Positions 6,862-13,369 of a stretch of 13,789 nucleotides of DNA are shown here, in pieces (position 1 is the stretch's first letter; each line of letters begins with the position of its first letter). A program made the translations under genes and the position numbers. Origin of the DNA: Pseudomonadota bacterium (GTDB lineage: Bacteria; Pseudomonadota; Alphaproteobacteria; Caulobacterales; Caulobacteraceae); contig JAEYTM010000104.1 in the NCBI GenBank assembly GCA_023434015.1, forward strand, positions 1 through 13,789, in the 5' to 3' direction. Under the pieces are notes generated by a model. It worked only from the letters and a program-made list of their open reading frames with translations. It searched no databases and was not told the origin of the DNA.

Positions 6862-7050
6862 ATGACCCTGGCTATCGACTACGCCAACGCCTTCGAACAG
6901 ACCCGCCCGGCCCGCCGCCTGAAGGGGGCCGTCCGCTACGTCGCCGTGCTCGGGGTGTGGACCGGCCTGCTGCTGATCCGGCCCGCGCTTGCGCTGCGGA
7001 TTTTCCGCGAGCGTCGCGACGACTCGCCCATTCCGCGCCTGCGCCGCTGA
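6862..7050 (+). CDS. Small single-pass membrane protein, 62 aa
   Basis: An unrecognised small protein. The start ATG 6862 has a strong GAGGAG 5 nt upstream; a longer frame from 6799 overlaps the WYL gene and is unlikely. Residues 1-25 are polar with a basic cluster (RPARRLKGAVR). Residues about 26-39 (YVAVLGVWTGLLLI) are hydrophobic and extend to residue 45 past an Arg-Pro at 40-41. Residues 46-62 are highly charged (RIFRERRDDSPIPRLRR). The basic flanks fit an inner-membrane anchor or an amphipathic membrane helix. The gene directly follows the WYL regulator on the same strand. Small membrane proteins controlled by WYL regulators are known in Caulobacter (DidA under DriD), but similarity to DidA is not shown. 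Confidence 0.65.
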   Translation: MTLAIDYANAFEQTRPARRLKGAVRYVAVLGVWTGLLLIRPALALRIFRERRDDSPIPRLRR

Positions 7051-7129
7051 AAGCCCTTGAGCTTGGGCGCAGCTTCTCGTCTATCGGGGCCGGATCGATG
7101 GGCGGGGCGCCCAGGCAAGGCCTTCAGCG

Positions 7130-9217
7130 ATGATCGCACGCACAGTCGCGACCCTTTTGGCGGGAGTTTCCCTCATGGCGGCGGCCCCAGCGCCCGGCGA
7201 CGATCCCTTCGCCTACATGGAGGAGATCGAGGGGGAGCGGGCGATGGCCTTCGCGCGGGCGGAGAACGCCGCCTCCCTGCCGCGGCTGCAGAACGACCCC
7301 CGCTACCCGGGTCTTTATGCCGAGGCCCTGAAGATCGCCACGGCCGCCGACCGCATCCCTGCCATCGGCTTCGCCGGCGACGGGCTGCGCGACTTCTGGC
7401 AGGACGCGACCCACGTCCGCGGGCTCTGGCGCGCGACGGACCTCGCCAGCTATCGCGACGGCGCGTCGGCATGGCGCACCCTGCTCGACCTCGACGAGCT
7501 GGCCAGGACGGAGGGGGCCAACTGGGTCTGGCACGGTGCGACCTGCCTTTCGCCCGAAGACCGGCTGTGCCTGATCGAGCTGTCCGATGGCGGCAAGGAC
7601 GCCGCGACGGTCCGCGAGTTCGACGTCGCCGCTGGGCGGTTCGTCGAGGGCGGCTTCCACCTGCCGGAAAGCAAGAGCAACTACGCCTGGATCGACGCGG
7701 ACACCCTGATCGTGGCGACCGAATGGACGCCGGGGGAACTGACCGAGTCCGGCTATCCCTATGTCGTCAGGCTGGTGCAGCGCGGCGAGCCCTTGTCCGC
7801 GGCGCGTGAGGTTTTCCGCGGGCAGGCGAAGGACGTCTCGGTCGCGCCCGTGGTGCTGCGCGAGCACGACGGACGGGTGGCGGCCGTGCTGCTGACCCGG
7901 GCCCTCGACTTCTTCAACAGCGAACACCACCTGCTCACCGACCGCGGTGCGGTGAAGCTCGACCTGCCGACCCGCTCGACCGTTCAGGGCTATGTGGATG
8001 GGCGGCTGCTGGTGTCGCTGGAAGACGACTGGGCGGGCCGGGGGTTCAAACAGGGAGACCTGGTCGACTTCGATCTCGCGGCGGTGAAGGTCGATCCGGC
8101 GGCCATGACCGCAAACCTCGTGCTTCGGCCGACCGAAAGTCAGTCGGTGGAGCAGGTGGCGACCACGCGCGGGCGGCTGGTCGTGGCGCTCTACGACAAC
8201 GTCAAGGGACAGGTGCTGAGTTACCGGCGCGGTCCGGGCGGCTGGACCTCGACGCAACTGGACCTGCCGAAGGATTCCTCGGTGTCGATCGGTTCAGTTT
8301 CCGACCGTGACGACCGGGCGATCATCAACGTCACCAGCTACCTCACGCCGTCCAGCCAGTGGCTGGTGGACGCCGCGGCCGGCGCGACTCAGGTGCTGCG
8401 GACCTCTCCGGCGCGCTTCGACGCCTCCCGCCATGTGGTCGAGCAGCATTGGGCGACCTCCAAGGACGGAACGAAGGTTCCCTATTTCGTGGTCAGGCCG
8501 AAGGACCTGAAATTCGACGGCCAGGCCCCGACGCTGCTCTACGCCTATGGCGGCTTCCTGGTCAGCCAGACGCCGGCCTATGCCGCCACGGTCGGCAAGC
8601 TCTGGCTGGAGCGGGGCGGCGTCTATGTGGTCGCCAACATCCGCGGCGGCGGGGAGTTCGGCCCGCGTTGGCACAACGCCGGCCTCAAGCTCAACCGCAT
8701 GCGGGTCTACGAGGACTTCTTCGCGGTCTCCGAGGACCTGATCGCGCGCGGGATCACCACTCCACGGCGGCTGGGGATCATGGGCGGCTCGAATGGCGGC
8801 CTGCTGATGGGCGTCGCCCTGACGAGGCGGCCGGAGCTCTACAACGCCATCGTCATCCAGGTGCCGCTGTTCGACATGATCGGCTACACCGGGATCGGCG
8901 CGGGCGCCTCCTGGGTCGGCGAATACGGCGATCCCGCGATCCCCGCCGAGCGGGCGATGCTGGAGAGCTATTCGCCCTATCAGAACCTCAAGGCGGGACA
9001 GCCCTATCCGCAGGTCTTCCTCGAGACATCGACGAAGGATGATCGGGTTCACCCTGCCCACGCGCGCAAGGCGGCGGCGCGGCTGAAGGCGCTCGGCTAC
9101 GACTACATCTATTATGAGAACATCGACGGCGGTCACGCCGCGGCCGCCAACCTTAACGAACGGGCGCTGCGCCAGGCGCTCGAGTACACCTACCTTACCC
9201 AACGCCTGATGGACTGA
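7130..9217 (+). CDS. Prolyl oligopeptidase family serine peptidase (S9A)
   Basis: A 695-residue serine peptidase of the prolyl oligopeptidase family, which cleaves short peptides, typically after proline. Residues 1-20 look like a signal peptide (MIARTVATLLAGVSLMAAAP), so it probably acts in the periplasm or outside the cell. Residues about 70-430 are the beta-propeller that filters substrates. Residues about 440-695 are the alpha/beta-hydrolase domain, with LLYAYGGF, NIRGGGEFGPRWH, GGSNGG carrying nucleophile S554, DDRVHP with acid D637, and GGH with H669. The length and triad spacing fit POP well; the HP after DDRV replaces the more usual VP. The start ATG 7130 has AAGG 9 nt upstream. Its TGA is separated from purU by one base, so the two are co-translated. 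Confidence 0.93.
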   Translation: MIARTVATLLAGVSLMAAAPAPGDDPFAYMEEIEGERAMAFARAENAASLPRLQNDPRYPGLYAEALKIATAADRIPAIGFAGDGLRDFWQDATHVRGLWRATDLASYRDGASAWRTLLDLDELARTEGANWVWHGATCLSPEDRLCLIELSDGGKDAATVREFDVAAGRFVEGGFHLPESKSNYAWIDADTLIVATEWTPGELTESGYPYVVRLVQRGEPLSAAREVFRGQAKDVSVAPVVLREHDGRVAAVLLTRALDFFNSEHHLLTDRGAVKLDLPTRSTVQGYVDGRLLVSLEDDWAGRGFKQGDLVDFDLAAVKVDPAAMTANLVLRPTESQSVEQVATTRGRLVVALYDNVKGQVLSYRRGPGGWTSTQLDLPKDSSVSIGSVSDRDDRAIINVTSYLTPSSQWLVDAAAGATQVLRTSPARFDASRHVVEQHWATSKDGTKVPYFVVRPKDLKFDGQAPTLLYAYGGFLVSQTPAYAATVGKLWLERGGVYVVANIRGGGEFGPRWHNAGLKLNRMRVYEDFFAVSEDLIARGITTPRRLGIMGGSNGGLLMGVALTRRPELYNAIVIQVPLFDMIGYTGIGAGASWVGEYGDPAIPAERAMLESYSPYQNLKAGQPYPQVFLETSTKDDRVHPAHARKAAARLKALGYDYIYYENIDGGHAAAANLNERALRQALEYTYLTQRLMD

Positions 9218-9218
9218 G

Positions 9219-10061
9219 ATGATCCTGACCCTTTCCTGCCCGGACCGCACGGGCATCGTCGCGCGTGTCTCCACTTTCCTGTTCGAGCGCGGCGCCAACA
9301 TCCTCGACGCCCAGCAGTACGACGACGGCGAGACCGGCCGATTCTTCATGCGGGTGGTCTTCGATCCCTCGGACCGGAGCGTGGAATCTCTGCGGAATGA
9401 GTTCCAGACCGTGGCCGAAGCGCTGGCCATGGACTGGAGCCTGCGGGCGGCCAACGAACGCCGGCGGGTGATGATCCTGGCCTCCCAGACCGATCACTGC
9501 CTCGCCGACCTGATCTGGCGCTGGCGTCAGGGGGAGATGCCGATGGACGTCTCGGCGGTGGTGTCGAACCATCCAGCCGACACCTTCCCGCATACCGATC
9601 TCAAGGGCATCGCCTTCCATCACCTGCCGGTGAACGCGGCGTCCAAGCCGCAGCAGGAAGCGGCGCTCTGGAAGCTGATCCAGGACACCCGCACCGACCT
9701 GGTGGTGCTCGCACGCTACATGCAGGTGCTGTCGGACGAGCTGTCGGCGAAGCTGGAGGGGCGCTGCATCAACATCCACCACTCCTTCCTGCCGGGCTTC
9801 AAGGGGGCCAAGCCCTATCACCAGGCGCACGCGCGCGGCGTGAAGGTGATCGGGGCCACCGCCCACTATGTCACCGCCGACCTCGACGAGGGACCGATCA
9901 TCGAACAGGACGTCGAGCGGATCAGCCACCGCGACGCGCCGCGCGATCTGATCCGCAAGGGGCGGGACATCGAGCGCCGGGTGCTGGCCCGGGCGGTCCG
10001 CTGGCATCTGGAGGACCGCGTGCTGCTGAACGGCCGCAAGACGGTGGTGTTCACCGACTGA
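9219..10061 (+). CDS. purU: Formyltetrahydrofolate deformylase
   Basis: A 280-residue cytoplasmic enzyme that hydrolyses 10-formyl-THF to THF and formate, balancing one-carbon pools and feeding formate to PurT-type purine synthesis. The N-terminal ACT domain spans residues 1-75 (LTLSCPDRTGIVARVSTFL, GANILDAQQYDD). The formyltransferase-fold catalytic domain spans about 83-280. Catalytic residues by comparison with PurN are N185 and H187 in INIHHSFLPGF and D223 in ADLDEGPII. The HHSFLPGFKGAKPYHQA segment is the PurU signature. The start is fixed: the in-frame codon four codons upstream of ATG 9219 is TGA. There is no good Shine-Dalgarno, and with only one base after the peptidase stop, translation probably depends on re-initiation. 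The 3' end is covered by the antisense minus-strand ORF. Confidence 0.95.
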   Translation: MILTLSCPDRTGIVARVSTFLFERGANILDAQQYDDGETGRFFMRVVFDPSDRSVESLRNEFQTVAEALAMDWSLRAANERRRVMILASQTDHCLADLIWRWRQGEMPMDVSAVVSNHPADTFPHTDLKGIAFHHLPVNAASKPQQEAALWKLIQDTRTDLVVLARYMQVLSDELSAKLEGRCINIHHSFLPGFKGAKPYHQAHARGVKVIGATAHYVTADLDEGPIIEQDVERISHRDAPRDLIRKGRDIERRVLARAVRWHLEDRVLLNGRKTVVFTD

Positions 10062-10717
10062 GGAGGCGCGCCGCAGCGGGCGAGGGGATCGTCCATCCAG
10101 CGCTCGTCGCAACCGCCACGGCGGGGGGACAACACCAGTTCGTTGATTCCGCCGACCCGCCGTTCGGCCGCGCCGCGCCCGCAGCCGGCGGCGAAGTCGC
10201 GCCCGCCGGGACGAGGCGAGGCCGCGGCGCCGGGAAGGCTCAGGCCGATGCCCACCGAGCGGCTGTCGCCGTAGGGGCCGTAGCCGTAGCCGGGGCCATA
10301 GCCGAAGCCGTCATAGGCCCCGTAGCCGCCGTAGCCGTAACCGTAACCGTGATATCCGCGGCCCCTGGTCTCGCTCAGTGCGATGCTGACCGTGCCCGTC
10401 TTGCCGACGGGAATGTCGCTGCGCACGTAGGCGCTGCGATAGCCGCCGGTGCCGATCGCCACGCTGACTTCGCCGTGAATCTGCCGCTCGTATTCCTCCT
10501 GGCTCGGAATCACGCCCGGCGTCGGGTCGCGGGGCAGGGCGATCGCCGGCGAGCTGGCGAGATATTCGTCGATCTGCTCGGCCACGCTGCGGGCGGGACC
10601 CTGCGCCGTCGCCACCGGGGCGTCCGCGGGAACGGTGTCCGCGGCGTCCGCGGCGCCCGCCGTCATCAGCAGGGTCGCGCCGGCGGCCGACGCGAGCAGG
10701 GCCGAGAGATTCGTCAT
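9866..10717 (-). CDS. Secreted Gly/Tyr-rich protein, stop codon probably displaced
   Basis: An exported protein of unknown function, 283 residues as the frame stands. The start ATG 10717 has GAGGAG 8 nt upstream. Residues 1-26 are a signal peptide ending GAADA. Residues 30-115 are ordinary mixed sequence (VAEQIDEYLASSP, PSQEEYERQIHGEVSVAIGTGGYRSAY), including beta-strand-like GTVSIALSETR. Residues 120-152 are a Gly-Tyr repeat (YHGYGYGYGGYGAYDGFGYG...). Residues about 155-215 carry several Cys and end ERWMDDPLARCGAPPQ. From there on the frame is simply antisense purU, rich in Arg and Ser, until a TAG at 9868-9866. I think the native protein ends near 10062 and that a stop was lost by mutation, frameshift or sequence error. 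Gly-Tyr repeats of this kind occur in surface or adhesive proteins; the role here is unknown. Confidence 0.6.
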   Translation of the reverse strand: MTNLSALLASAAGATLLMTAGAADAADTVPADAPVATAQGPARSVAEQIDEYLASSPAIALPRDPTPGVIPSQEEYERQIHGEVSVAIGTGGYRSAYVRSDIPVGKTGTVSIALSETRGRGYHGYGYGYGGYGAYDGFGYGPGYGYGPYGDSRSVGIGLSLPGAAASPRPGGRDFAAGCGRGAAERRVGGINELVLSPRRGGCDERWMDDPLARCGAPPQSVNTTVLRPFSSTRSSRCQRTARASTRRSMSRPLRIRSRGASRWLIRSTSCSMIGPSSRSAVT

Positions 10718-10810
10718 GCAGCAGTCTCCTCGTCCCGATCTGACCCGCACATTAAGGCGACAAAATCGCCGTGTCGCGATTTCGCTGCAGATGGCGTGGT
10801 TCGGGGAATT

Positions 10811-10884
10811 TGGAGGCCTGACCGGGAATCGAACCCGGGTGCACGGATTTGCAGTCCGGTGCGTAACCACTCCGCCATCAGGCC
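10811..10884 (-). tRNA. tRNA-Cys (anticodon GCA)
   Basis: A complete 74-nt cloverleaf on the minus strand including encoded CCA. The acceptor GGCCTGA pairs with TCAGGCC. The anticodon arm CGGA-CTGCAAA-TCCG gives anticodon GCA. The T arm CCGGG-TTCGATT-CCCGG is intact. The discriminator is U, the base expected for tRNA-Cys. It is upstream of the Gly/Tyr-rich gene on the same strand and divergent from the Pcm-family gene. Confidence 0.97.
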
Positions 10885-10898
10885 GCCGGAGGGCCGGA

Positions 10899-10927
10899 TG
10901 GCTAACAGAAGGTCCGCCTCCCGGCAA
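10899..10927 (-). promoter_or_regulatory. Probable promoter of tRNA-Cys
   Basis: On the minus strand TTGCCG (10927-10922) and TAGCCA (10904-10899) are 17 nt apart. Transcription would start near 10892, a few bases before the tRNA 5' end at 10884. The -10 element is only a partial match to consensus. Confidence 0.4.
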
Positions 10928-10946
10928 TCTCTCTCCGCACGGTCGA

Positions 10947-10976
10947 TTGCCTAAGACCGCGACGCGGACCTATAAG
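10947..10976 (+). promoter_or_regulatory. Probable promoter of the Pcm-family gene
   Basis: TTGCCT (10947-10952) and TATAAG (10971-10976) are 18 nt apart on the plus strand, which predicts a start near 10983 and a leader of about 27 nt before ATG 11010. It is divergent from the tRNA-Cys promoter, with the two -35 elements about 20 bp apart. Confidence 0.5.
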
Positions 10977-11009
10977 CCCCCCGTCTCAACCCCTTGCTTC
11001 CGAGGACCC

Positions 11010-11579
11010 ATGGCCGACCTCGCCGCCGCCCGCCTGAACATGGTGGAAAGCCAGGTGCGCACCGCCGACGTCACCGACGTGCGCATCCACGACGCCATGC
11101 GGACGATTCCGCGCGAACAGTTCATGCCGCAGGAGCGCGCCTATCTGGCCTATGCGGACATGGAGGTCGAATACGCCCCCGGACGCTGGCTGCTGAAGCC
11201 GCGCGACATCGGCAAGCTGCTGCAGGCCGTCAAGGCCATGCCCGGCGAGCGCGCCCTGGCCATCGCCGCGCCCTACGCCGCCGCCGTGCTGAAGACGATC
11301 GACGTGGCGGTGACGTCGGCGGACGGCGAGGATCTGACCGCCACCGGCGGCGGGACCTACGACATCGTCGTCTGCGAAGGCGCCGTCGACCGCGCGCCGC
11401 GGGCCTGGCTCGACGCCCTGGAAGTCGGGGGCCGCCTGGCGGTGGTCGAGCGGGACGGCCCGGTCGGCAAGGCCTGCCTCTATGTCAGGACGGAAGAGGG
11501 CGTCGGCCGGCGGGAGCTTTTCGACGCTACGCCGCCATTGCTGGCCGGTTTCGAGGCAGAGCGGGGTTTTGCCTTCTAG
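11010..11579 (+). CDS. Pcm-family protein with degenerate SAM site
   Basis: A 189-residue protein of the protein-L-isoaspartate O-methyltransferase family. The N-terminal part is family-like (AAARLNMVESQVRTADVTD, MRTIPREQFMP, AYLAYADMEVEYAPGRWLLKPRDIGKLLQAV), and so is the C-terminal strand region (YDIVVCEGAVDRAPRAWLDALEVGGRLAVVERDGPVGKACLYVR, ELFDATPPLLAGF). Between them, motif I, normally a Gly-rich (V/L)GxGTGY loop that binds S-adenosylmethionine, reads ALAIAAPYAAAVL at residues 82-94 with no glycine. The following helix and strand that usually carry the acidic ribose-binding residue are shortened, which explains a length below the usual 210-220. It probably cannot repair isoaspartate and may be a structural or regulatory relative. 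The start ATG 11010 has GAGGA 4 nt upstream; a longer frame through tRNA-Cys is rejected. It lies before the TolC-type gene, an order I recall from other alphaproteobacteria. Confidence 0.85.
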   Translation: MADLAAARLNMVESQVRTADVTDVRIHDAMRTIPREQFMPQERAYLAYADMEVEYAPGRWLLKPRDIGKLLQAVKAMPGERALAIAAPYAAAVLKTIDVAVTSADGEDLTATGGGTYDIVVCEGAVDRAPRAWLDALEVGGRLAVVERDGPVGKACLYVRTEEGVGRRELFDATPPLLAGFEAERGFAF

Positions 11580-11580
11580 A

Positions 11581-11596
11581 GGTGTTCTGAAACACC
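11581..11596 (+). terminator. Weak stem-loop after the Pcm-family gene
   Basis: GGTGTT (11581-11586) pairs with AACACC (11591-11596) around a CTGA loop, starting one base after the TAG. It is followed by C-rich sequence, not a U tract, so it is at best a weak terminator or an mRNA 3'-end stabiliser. Confidence 0.25.
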
Positions 11597-11637
11597 CCCG
11601 AAACCTGCACGTGAAAAAAGCTTAAGGTGAAGCCCAC

Positions 11638-11666
11638 TTGGTCCGGCCTGCGCGTCGGCATATAGG
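11638..11666 (+). promoter_or_regulatory. Probable promoter of the TolC-family gene
   Basis: TTGGTC (11638-11643) and TATAGG (11661-11666) are separated by exactly 17 nt. The predicted start near 11673 leaves a leader of about 28 nt, with an AAGG ribosome-binding motif just before ATG 11701. The secretion gene therefore has its own promoter, apart from the Pcm-family gene. Confidence 0.5.
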
Positions 11667-11700
11667 GCCAGCATCTCTCTCGTCTAATCGGGGATAAGGT

Positions 11701-13245
11701 ATGTCGAAGAGCTTTCGCGGCCGTTTGCTCGCCGCGATCTTCACAGCGGGAGTCGGCAGCGCGCTGGTCAGCGCGCAGGCTTCCGCGGAAACCTTGGCCG
11801 ACGCCATCGCCATGGCCTACGAGTCGAATCCCAACCTGCAAGCCCAGCGGGCCAACCAGCGGGCCCTGGACGAGAGCTATGTGCAGGCCCGCAGCGGCTG
11901 GCGTCCGAGCCTGAGCGCCACCGCCGGCGCGACCTATGTCGAGAACCGCCGCACCCGCGAATCGCGAGTCATCGCCAACAGGAGCTTGGTCGGCGACGGC
12001 GTTAGCTATGGAAATTCCGGCCGGGCGTCGCTCAGCTTCTCTCAGCCTCTGTGGACCGGCGGCCGCACCGCCGCAGCCGTCTCCGCGGCTGAGGCCGAAG
12101 TCCTCGCCGGGCGCGAGGCTCTGCGCCGCACCGAGGCGCAGATCCTGCTGAACGTGATCCAGGCTTACGCCGACGTCCGTCGGGACATGGAAGCGCTGCG
12201 CATCCGCCAGGAGAACGTCACCGTCCTGCAGCGCCAGCTCGAGGAATCCCAGGCCCGCTTCGACGTGGGCGAAATCACCCGCACCGACGTCGCCCAGTCG
12301 CAGGCCCGTCTGGCCGCCGCCCAGGCGCTGCTGCAGAACGCCGAGGCCCAGCTGGGCATCAGCCGCGCCACCTACGCCACCTTCGTCGGCCAGAATCCTG
12401 GCGAGCTCGCGCCGGAGCCCTCGCTGGCCTATCTGCTCCCCGGCAATGTCGAAGACGCCTTCGCCGTCGCCGAACAAAACAGCCCGATCCTGCGGGGCCA
12501 GCAGTTCACCGAGCAGGCGAGCCGCGCGCGTGTCGCCGGCGCCCGCGCCGAACGCATGCCGAACATTTCGCTCAGCGCCAGCAGCACTTTCGGTCCGGCG
12601 GAGGTCGATCCTTACCGGCGCGAGCTGTTCGACCGTGAATCCCAGGTCGGTGTGAACGTCACCATGCCGCTGTTCAACGGCGGCCTGACCAGTTCGCGGG
12701 TCCGCCAGTCGGTGGAGCGCAACAACGTCGACCGGATCAATATCGAGACCCAACGCCGGTCGGTCCTGCAGACCATCGCCCAGTCCTGGAACCAACTGGT
12801 CGCCTCGCGGACCAACATCTCCTCGACGGCAGAACAGGTGGCCGCCGCGCGCATCGCCGCCGAGGGCACCCGGCAGGAGCAGCAGGTCGGCCTGCGCACC
12901 ACCCTGGACGTCCTGAACGCCGAACAGGAACTGCGCAGCGCCGAGCTGAACCAGGTCAGCGCCCGCCGCGACGAGTATGTCGCCGCCGCCAATGTCATCG
13001 CCTCCATGGGGCGGCTGGAAGCCCGCAACCTGACGCCCGAGGTGGCGCAGTACGATTCCAAGGCCAATTTCCGTAAGCTCCGGATCACCTGGGGTTGGGT
13101 GCCGTGGGAGGAGCCGATCTCCATCGTCGACCGGGTGCTGACGATCGCGCCAGCGCCGAACCCGGCTGAAAAGCCGGTCGAGGCGACGATCCCGCCGGGA
13201 CTCCAGCCGGGTCCGGCGTCCGCCGCCACAGCGCCGCAGAACTGA
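11701..13245 (+). CDS. tolC: TolC-family outer-membrane channel protein (RsaF-like)
   Basis: A 514-residue outer-membrane efflux/type I secretion protein. TolC-type trimers form a beta-barrel in the outer membrane and an alpha-helical tunnel that docks onto inner-membrane pumps; in Caulobacter the RsaF relatives export the S-layer protein. A signal peptide covers 1-29 (RGRLLAAIFTAGVG...QASA, cleavage before E30). Two OEP repeats are visible, one starting TLADAIAMAYESNPNLQAQ near 31 and one starting NVEDAFAVAEQNSPILRGQ near 250. Each has long Gln/Ala/Arg-rich helices (QLEESQARFDVGEITRTDVAQSQARL) and barrel-type strands (LSFSQPLWTGG; VNVTMPLFNGG). The C-terminal 35 residues are a Pro/Ala-rich tail. 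Its position directly before popZ matches what I recall for C. crescentus rsaFa. Whether it serves one exporter or several cannot be told. Confidence 0.93.
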   Translation: MSKSFRGRLLAAIFTAGVGSALVSAQASAETLADAIAMAYESNPNLQAQRANQRALDESYVQARSGWRPSLSATAGATYVENRRTRESRVIANRSLVGDGVSYGNSGRASLSFSQPLWTGGRTAAAVSAAEAEVLAGREALRRTEAQILLNVIQAYADVRRDMEALRIRQENVTVLQRQLEESQARFDVGEITRTDVAQSQARLAAAQALLQNAEAQLGISRATYATFVGQNPGELAPEPSLAYLLPGNVEDAFAVAEQNSPILRGQQFTEQASRARVAGARAERMPNISLSASSTFGPAEVDPYRRELFDRESQVGVNVTMPLFNGGLTSSRVRQSVERNNVDRINIETQRRSVLQTIAQSWNQLVASRTNISSTAEQVAAARIAAEGTRQEQQVGLRTTLDVLNAEQELRSAELNQVSARRDEYVAAANVIASMGRLEARNLTPEVAQYDSKANFRKLRITWGWVPWEEPISIVDRVLTIAPAPNPAEKPVEATIPPGLQPGPASAATAPQN

Positions 13246-13248
13246 AGC

Positions 13249-13297
13249 CCGCCCGGCTCGCGTCCCGCGCGAATTGCCGCCTTGTAAAGCCGGGCGG
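13249..13297 (+). other. Long-loop inverted repeat after tolC
   Basis: CCGCCCGGCT (13249-13258) is perfectly complementary to AGCCGGGCGG (13288-13297) across a 29-nt loop, just after the tolC stop. No U tract follows. It could be a weak terminator or an RNA structure between tolC and popZ; the popZ promoter candidate begins four bases later. Confidence 0.35.
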
Positions 13298-13300
13298 AAA

Positions 13301-13329
13301 TTGCAGGATCGTCGGTGCGCGCCTAGGTT
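13301..13329 (+). promoter_or_regulatory. Possible popZ promoter
   Basis: TTGCAG (13301-13306) and TAGGTT (13324-13329) are 17 nt apart, giving a leader of about 35 nt before ATG 13370. A GANTC site (GATTC, 13341-13345), the target of the cell-cycle methylase CcrM in this group, lies just downstream. The -10 is a weak match. Confidence 0.3.
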
Positions 13330-13369
13330 AGGCGTCAACGGATTCTCATCTTCGCTCGGCGGCAGGCCC

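Noticed and set aside
10276..10360. Short tandem repeats (GTAGCC-type) that might be a CRISPR or DNA repeat
   Set aside because: They are codons of the Gly-Tyr segment of the secreted protein, with irregular units and no spacers.
10635..11009. 125-codon N-terminal extension of the Pcm-family frame
   Set aside because: It runs antisense through the Gly/Tyr-rich gene's start and tRNA-Cys. The conserved start, ribosome-binding site and promoter place the start at 11010.
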